This document shows, in pieces, positions 60,479-64,000 of a stretch of 64,000 bases of DNA. Position 1 is the stretch's first letter. The number at the start of each line of letters is the position of its first letter. Location: NCBI GenBank assembly GCA_942491975.1, contig CALOCY010000004.1, positions 1,302,001-1,366,000 of the forward strand, in the 5' to 3' direction. The notes beneath the pieces are model-generated. The model had not been told where the DNA came from. It made no database searches and saw only the letters and a list, made by a program, of their open reading frames with translations. This stretch comes from CALOCY01 sp942491975. Its GTDB lineage: Bacteria; Bacteroidota; Bacteroidia; Bacteroidales; Prolixibacteraceae. The position numbers and the translations under genes were made by a program.

Positions 60479-61528
60479 ATGATCAAAAAAATTGGGAAAA
60501 GCCTTATAAATAAAGCCCAGGCATACGATTACCACTTAAGGCATAAAACGCTTGCAAAAAAGACGTTGAAAAGTATAGAATTGGTAAAAGGCAAAACCGA
60601 TCCCAAGCTGATAAAATTAAGTGACCAATACGCGTCTGATGTTCTTGGATGGATCGGATTTTCCCCCTGGTTATATGTATACAGTGCAATTTCTGAAAAC
60701 TTTAAAGAAGGCTGGATACCCGATAATTACTATGGAAAAATTGTAGTTCCTTCATTAAAAGGAAAATACGGAGATATTTCCAACCTGAATTCGTTACAAA
60801 CCAAACTGTTTGAAAGCGATTTATTTCCCGACATTGCTTATTATGTAAATGGATTGTGGACGTCCAATGATTACAGGATTCTTTCAGAAGATGAAGTAAA
60901 AGGGACGTTATTCAAAAGTAGCGACAAAATTGTTTATAAAATTGATAACTCATGGCAGGGCCGGGGCATATTCTTTTTTTCAAAAACAGATTTCAGCACC
61001 GGTAAAATTAAGGCATTGGGAAACGGGGTTGTGCAGGCATACATCAAACAGCACAGGTTTTTCGCGGAACTCATGCCCAATTCAGTTGTAACCCTGAGAA
61101 TAACGACAGTTATTGATGATGCCGGCAATATTTCTGTCCGGTCATCCTGTCTCCGGATAGGCCGCGAATCGGATTCTCATGTACATTCAAAAACTTATAT
61201 AAGGGTACCTGTTGACCCTAAAACAGGTGAGTTGTATAAAAACGGTTATACATCAGACTGGCTTGCGGTAGAAAAACATCCTGACACCAACGTGTTATTT
61301 GCAAAAAAACAACTGCCTGCTTTTGACAAATGTGTCCATTCAGCTATTGAACTGCATAAACGAATGCCATTTGCCAGAACAATTGGCTGGGATATGTCAG
61401 TTGATGAAAACGACAATGTTAAAATCATGGAATGGAACGGTAGCCACAATGGCATACTATTTTCTGAAGCAACGCAAGGCCCCTGTTTTTCAGATCTGGG
61501 ATGGGAAAAACTTTGGAAGAAATTGTAA
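60479..61528 (+). CDS. Sugar-transfer-associated ATP-grasp protein
   Basis: 349 residues from the ATG at 60479 (GGAAGGG a few bases upstream); an earlier ATG at 60443 overlaps the MFS stop by 8 bases. The central part is an ATP-grasp fold of the sugar-transfer-associated type (ATPgrasp_ST): YKIDNSWQGRGIFFFSKTDF (glycine loop) and QHRFFAELMPNSVVTLRITT. SCLRIGRESDSHVHSKTYIR and IMEWNGSHNGILFSEATQGP complete it. Members add amino acids or similar groups to glycans. It starts a surface-polysaccharide type cluster. Confidence 0.78.
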   Translation: MIKKIGKSLINKAQAYDYHLRHKTLAKKTLKSIELVKGKTDPKLIKLSDQYASDVLGWIGFSPWLYVYSAISENFKEGWIPDNYYGKIVVPSLKGKYGDISNLNSLQTKLFESDLFPDIAYYVNGLWTSNDYRILSEDEVKGTLFKSSDKIVYKIDNSWQGRGIFFFSKTDFSTGKIKALGNGVVQAYIKQHRFFAELMPNSVVTLRITTVIDDAGNISVRSSCLRIGRESDSHVHSKTYIRVPVDPKTGELYKNGYTSDWLAVEKHPDTNVLFAKKQLPAFDKCVHSAIELHKRMPFARTIGWDMSVDENDNVKIMEWNGSHNGILFSEATQGPCFSDLGWEKLWKKL

Positions 61529-61704
61529 CCATTTAAAACCAGGTAGCAACTGAAAGTACATGGTTTCAACTAATGGTTGAGGCCAATGAATCCGCCTTCG
61601 CTAATCCCGAATTCTGCAACTAAAACAAACAAATCTGCCATATTTATATTAATTTTCGTTTTATTAGTACACGTAATATCAACCTTCTGTTTTAACCTGA
61701 AACT

Positions 61705-62640
61705 ATGAAAATAGCAGTACTTATACCCACCTATAATGATTGGGGGTCGCTGGGGATACTCCTGAAAAACATAAAAACGGTAAGAGGGCAATTCACGGAG
61801 AAAGTTGATTTTGAAATCATTGTTGTGGACGATTGCTCCACCCAACCCATTGATTTAATGAAGACGGATATGCCTGTAACGGTTCTTGAACTCAATCAGA
61901 ATATGGGCCATCAAAGGGCTATTGCACTGGGGCTATGCCATTGCAATGAGAATTTCAATGGTGATGCCGTTGTTGTGATGGATGCTGACGGGGAAGACAA
62001 CCCGGTTTATATTGCGAACTTCATAGAGAAGATGAAGAAAGAGGGACAGATTGTTTTTGCAAAACGGAACAAGCGACAGGAGGGGTTTCTGTTTAAACTG
62101 TTTTATGGGATATATAAACTGGTTTTTGCCCTGCTGACGGGTGAATCCATAAGTTTCGGGAATTTTTCAATAATCCCCAAAGCCTATTTGAACCGGATCA
62201 TTTACCTGCCTGAAATCTGGAACCACTATTCCGGTGCCATTATCAAATCCAGGTTGCCTTATACAACTATTTCGAGCAATAGGGGTAAAAGGTACAGGGG
62301 AAAATCAAAAATGAATTTTTCATCGTTAATTGTCCATGGCTTTTCATCCCTCTCGGTTTATGCCGAAATTATTTCAGTTCGAATCATATTTTTCACATTC
62401 ATCACGTTTGTCATCAATCTTGGCATTGGAGGTGTTGTCCTTTACCGAAAATTCATATCCCAAATAGCCAGCCCGGGATGGGCTACCACATCCATCTTAG
62501 GACTTGGCATCGTATCGCTTATGTTGCTAATGTTCTCTTTTATGACCGGGCTTTTAGTCCTGTATACCAGAAACCAGGGGCTTCTGAACAATTCGAGCAG
62601 GGAGTACAAAAAATATATAAACAACGTTTATGAGCACTAA
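61705..62640 (+). CDS. Family 2 glycosyltransferase (DPM1/GtrB-like) with C-terminal membrane anchor
   Basis: A 311-residue GT2 enzyme: MKIAVLIPTYNDWGSLGILL, FEIIVVDDCSTQPIDLMKTD, the DxD motif in VVVMDADGEDNPVYI, then two C-terminal membrane segments (IIFFTFITFVINLGIGGVVL; ILGLGIVSLMLLMFSFMTGL). This architecture transfers a sugar to undecaprenyl or dolichyl phosphate. The next gene overlaps by 11 bases (ATGAGCACTAA), so both are translationally coupled; the pair would supply a lipid-linked sugar donor and its GT-C user. Confidence 0.9.
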   Translation: MKIAVLIPTYNDWGSLGILLKNIKTVRGQFTEKVDFEIIVVDDCSTQPIDLMKTDMPVTVLELNQNMGHQRAIALGLCHCNENFNGDAVVVMDADGEDNPVYIANFIEKMKKEGQIVFAKRNKRQEGFLFKLFYGIYKLVFALLTGESISFGNFSIIPKAYLNRIIYLPEIWNHYSGAIIKSRLPYTTISSNRGKRYRGKSKMNFSSLIVHGFSSLSVYAEIISVRIIFFTFITFVINLGIGGVVLYRKFISQIASPGWATTSILGLGIVSLMLLMFSFMTGLLVLYTRNQGLLNNSSREYKKYINNVYEH

Positions 62641-64000
62641 AAACAGAGTGATCTCACCTGATAACATTATAAGGTATCTGTTTGTCTTTATCCTTTTCAT
62701 TAACCTGGCAACATACCTTTCAACCCTTTTTTCGGTGAAAAATGTAAACGGGGTTGAAAGCAATGTCGTTTATGCCGTAGAGCAAATCGTCGATGATAAC
62801 TCAAACCTGTATACCGATGTAAAAGAGATTCCCCATGCAATAACCCAATATGCCCCCCTCTACTATATGGTTTCAGATGCACTGATCAGTGCCCTGCCTG
62901 TTTCCCTTACAAAAAAATCTTACGCCATCAGGATCATTTTAAGGATTTTATCATCTCTGTTTTTTGTTTTGATACTAATCTATGCTTACCGGATTGTTAC
63001 CGTGATTAATGCGTCAAAGCCTGATAAACGGGAAAAAAAATTATTGTTTCTATTGCTGTTTAGCCTCGTAATGCCATGGTTCTTTATCACACGGCCTGAT
63101 GTACTGGTAACACTGTTTTTTCTGATCGGCACCTATTATTTGATACTAAGCGAGGAGGGAAAAAAATATCAATTTATTCTCCTTGCCGGGCTGTTTTCCG
63201 CTTTAGCACTATTCTCCAAGCAAAACGGGCTGCTACTATTCCTTATTGTCAGCAGTTACCTGGTTTTGCGTTTGCGGATTAAAGCACTGTTTGCCTATAC
63301 CGGTTCTTATGTGGCATGTTTAACACTGCTTTGTCTGTTCTATTATGTTTTGGGATACCCAGCCATGAACCTGTATGAAAACCTAGTCATTGGTGTTAGC
63401 AATGGGATAGACCTAAAAAACGCAACTGTAGTTATAAAAACATTTATCGCATTATTTGGTTTTCCTTTTTGTATACTCATTTACCAGGTCATTCTAAATC
63501 AGAAGAAACTGCGAAATAACTTTACATCAGGATATCTTGTTTATGTTGTTGCAACAAGTCTTATTTTCGGGCTGATAACATGCTTTAAGGCAGGGTCTGC
63601 AATGAACTATTTTATTGAGGCAATTATCTTCTCCGTTATTCTGGGCTTTACAATGGTAAAAAATATAAAAAAAGAGCTGATTTTGATCGGACTGCTGTAT
63701 TGTCTGTCTATCAGCACTTATCATTGCGTTAAGTCTGTCCCGAGGAATCTGTTTTACACATTAAATTCAGGATATAAAAACGAATTGAATGCTGTTAACA
63801 AGATCATTGATGCTGAATTGGGAGATGGATATTTTTGTACCAACATGCGCCCGATAATCCTCGATAATTATGATCGGGCTATACTCCCTCAATATGAAAT
63901 TGTGATGAGTAGCATAGGGCACCATAATCCATCTTCAGCATACTACCAAAACCTGGTCAAAAACATTGATTATGAAAAAATATCACTGTTGATTGTGGAT
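62630..64000 (+). CDS. GT-C family integral membrane glycosyltransferase, partial (3' end cut)
   Basis: 457 codons are visible to the right edge. The reading frame begins at ATG 62630 within the preceding gene. The protein starts MSTKNRVISPDNIIRYLFVF and has about ten membrane segments (YRIVTVINASKPDKREKKLL, LFFLIGTYYLILSEEGKKYQ, LLLFLIVSSYLVLRLRIK, ...). The first periplasmic loop (QIVDDNSNLYTDVKEIPHAI) and overall pattern resemble GT39/ArnT-like GT-C enzymes that use lipid-phosphate sugars. This fits the preceding GT2 enzyme that would make the donor. The C-terminal domain is outside the window. Confidence 0.75.
   Translation, partial: MSTKNRVISPDNIIRYLFVFILFINLATYLSTLFSVKNVNGVESNVVYAVEQIVDDNSNLYTDVKEIPHAITQYAPLYYMVSDALISALPVSLTKKSYAIRIILRILSSLFFVLILIYAYRIVTVINASKPDKREKKLLFLLLFSLVMPWFFITRPDVLVTLFFLIGTYYLILSEEGKKYQFILLAGLFSALALFSKQNGLLLFLIVSSYLVLRLRIKALFAYTGSYVACLTLLCLFYYVLGYPAMNLYENLVIGVSNGIDLKNATVVIKTFIALFGFPFCILIYQVILNQKKLRNNFTSGYLVYVVATSLIFGLITCFKAGSAMNYFIEAIIFSVILGFTMVKNIKKELILIGLLYCLSISTYHCVKSVPRNLFYTLNSGYKNELNAVNKIIDAELGDGYFCTNMRPIILDNYDRAILPQYEIVMSSIGHHNPSSAYYQNLVKNIDYEKISLLIVD

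Noticed and set aside
1..64000. CRISPR arrays, tRNA or rRNA genes
   Set aside because: No regularly spaced direct repeats, no cloverleaf-type sequence and no rRNA-like block was found on reading both strands; small RNAs cannot be excluded by eye.

Overview
The window looks like a chromosomal segment of a Bacteroidota organism, probably from the Bacteroidales/Marinilabiliales side, although no rRNA is present to settle this. The evidence is a type IX secretion sorting domain on a secreted protease, a TonB-dependent receptor with a CarboxypepD_reg-like N-terminus, Bacteroidota-only families (DUF4293, DUF6913, DUF4922, golvesin-domain amidase), LptD and class-typical PyrDB/PyrK, and promoters of the Bacteroidota form TTTG-N19-TANNTTTG in place of E. 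coli-type boxes. No tRNA, rRNA, CRISPR array or complete transposon was seen.

Layout. 1-5.2 kb (minus strand): a truncated peptidylarginine/agmatine deiminase, threonine synthase, a homoserine kinase fused to an aspartokinase-like fragment, and a frameshifted leucine-rich-repeat gene. 5.3-13.5 kb (minus): methylglyoxal synthase, an S9 peptidase, an MBL hydrolase, an EamA transporter, a beta-lactamase-family hydrolase overlapping pyrD-pyrK, and an XRE-type regulator with a promoter/operator. A 1 kb gene-free stretch with a long palindrome follows. 14.5-23.4 kb: metallophosphoesterase, a large HExxH peptidase/propeller/barrel protein, TonB receptor, and a T9SS serine endopeptidase. 23.6-32.1 kb: a free-standing archaeal-type ThrRS editing domain, RidA, then envelope genes (lptD, amidase, MlaD/MCE) and dnaA. 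32.2-45.9 kb: housekeeping genes, including pyrBI behind an attenuation-type leader, rny, zapA with a coiled-coil partner, aroC, slyD and ligA. 46.0-48.7 kb: an AT-rich accessory patch (unknown secreted protein, RhuM, broken REP-associated transposase). 48.8-60.5 kb (plus): HAD hydrolase, DUF6913, dapA, then a five-gene set (golvesin-split amidase, GT2, DUF4922, SpoIID/LytB, AmpG-like MFS) that reads as a cell-wall turnover locus. 60.5-64 kb: the start of a surface-glycan cluster (ATP-grasp, GT2, GT-C, cut by the window edge).

How it works together. Pyrimidine synthesis is split between pyrK-pyrD and pyrBI. The pyrBI leader carries, in order, a Bacteroidota promoter, a candidate leader ORF, a hairpin with a GCAA loop, and a strong terminator overlapping the ORF end, the same order as in the enterobacterial pyrBI attenuator. 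Envelope biogenesis dominates the rest: LPS export, MCE lipid transport, several amidases, division factors ZapA and a coiled-coil companion, and the 51-60 kb locus.

The most noteworthy items are the pyrBI leader, the aspartokinase-fragment/homoserine kinase fusion, the amidase/SpoIID/MFS locus with a beta-sandwich inserted in the transporter and no signal peptide on SpoIID, shared SPOR-like tails on the amidase and MCE proteins, and several families of dispersed palindromic repeats, some close to a broken RAYT gene that contains in-frame palindromes.
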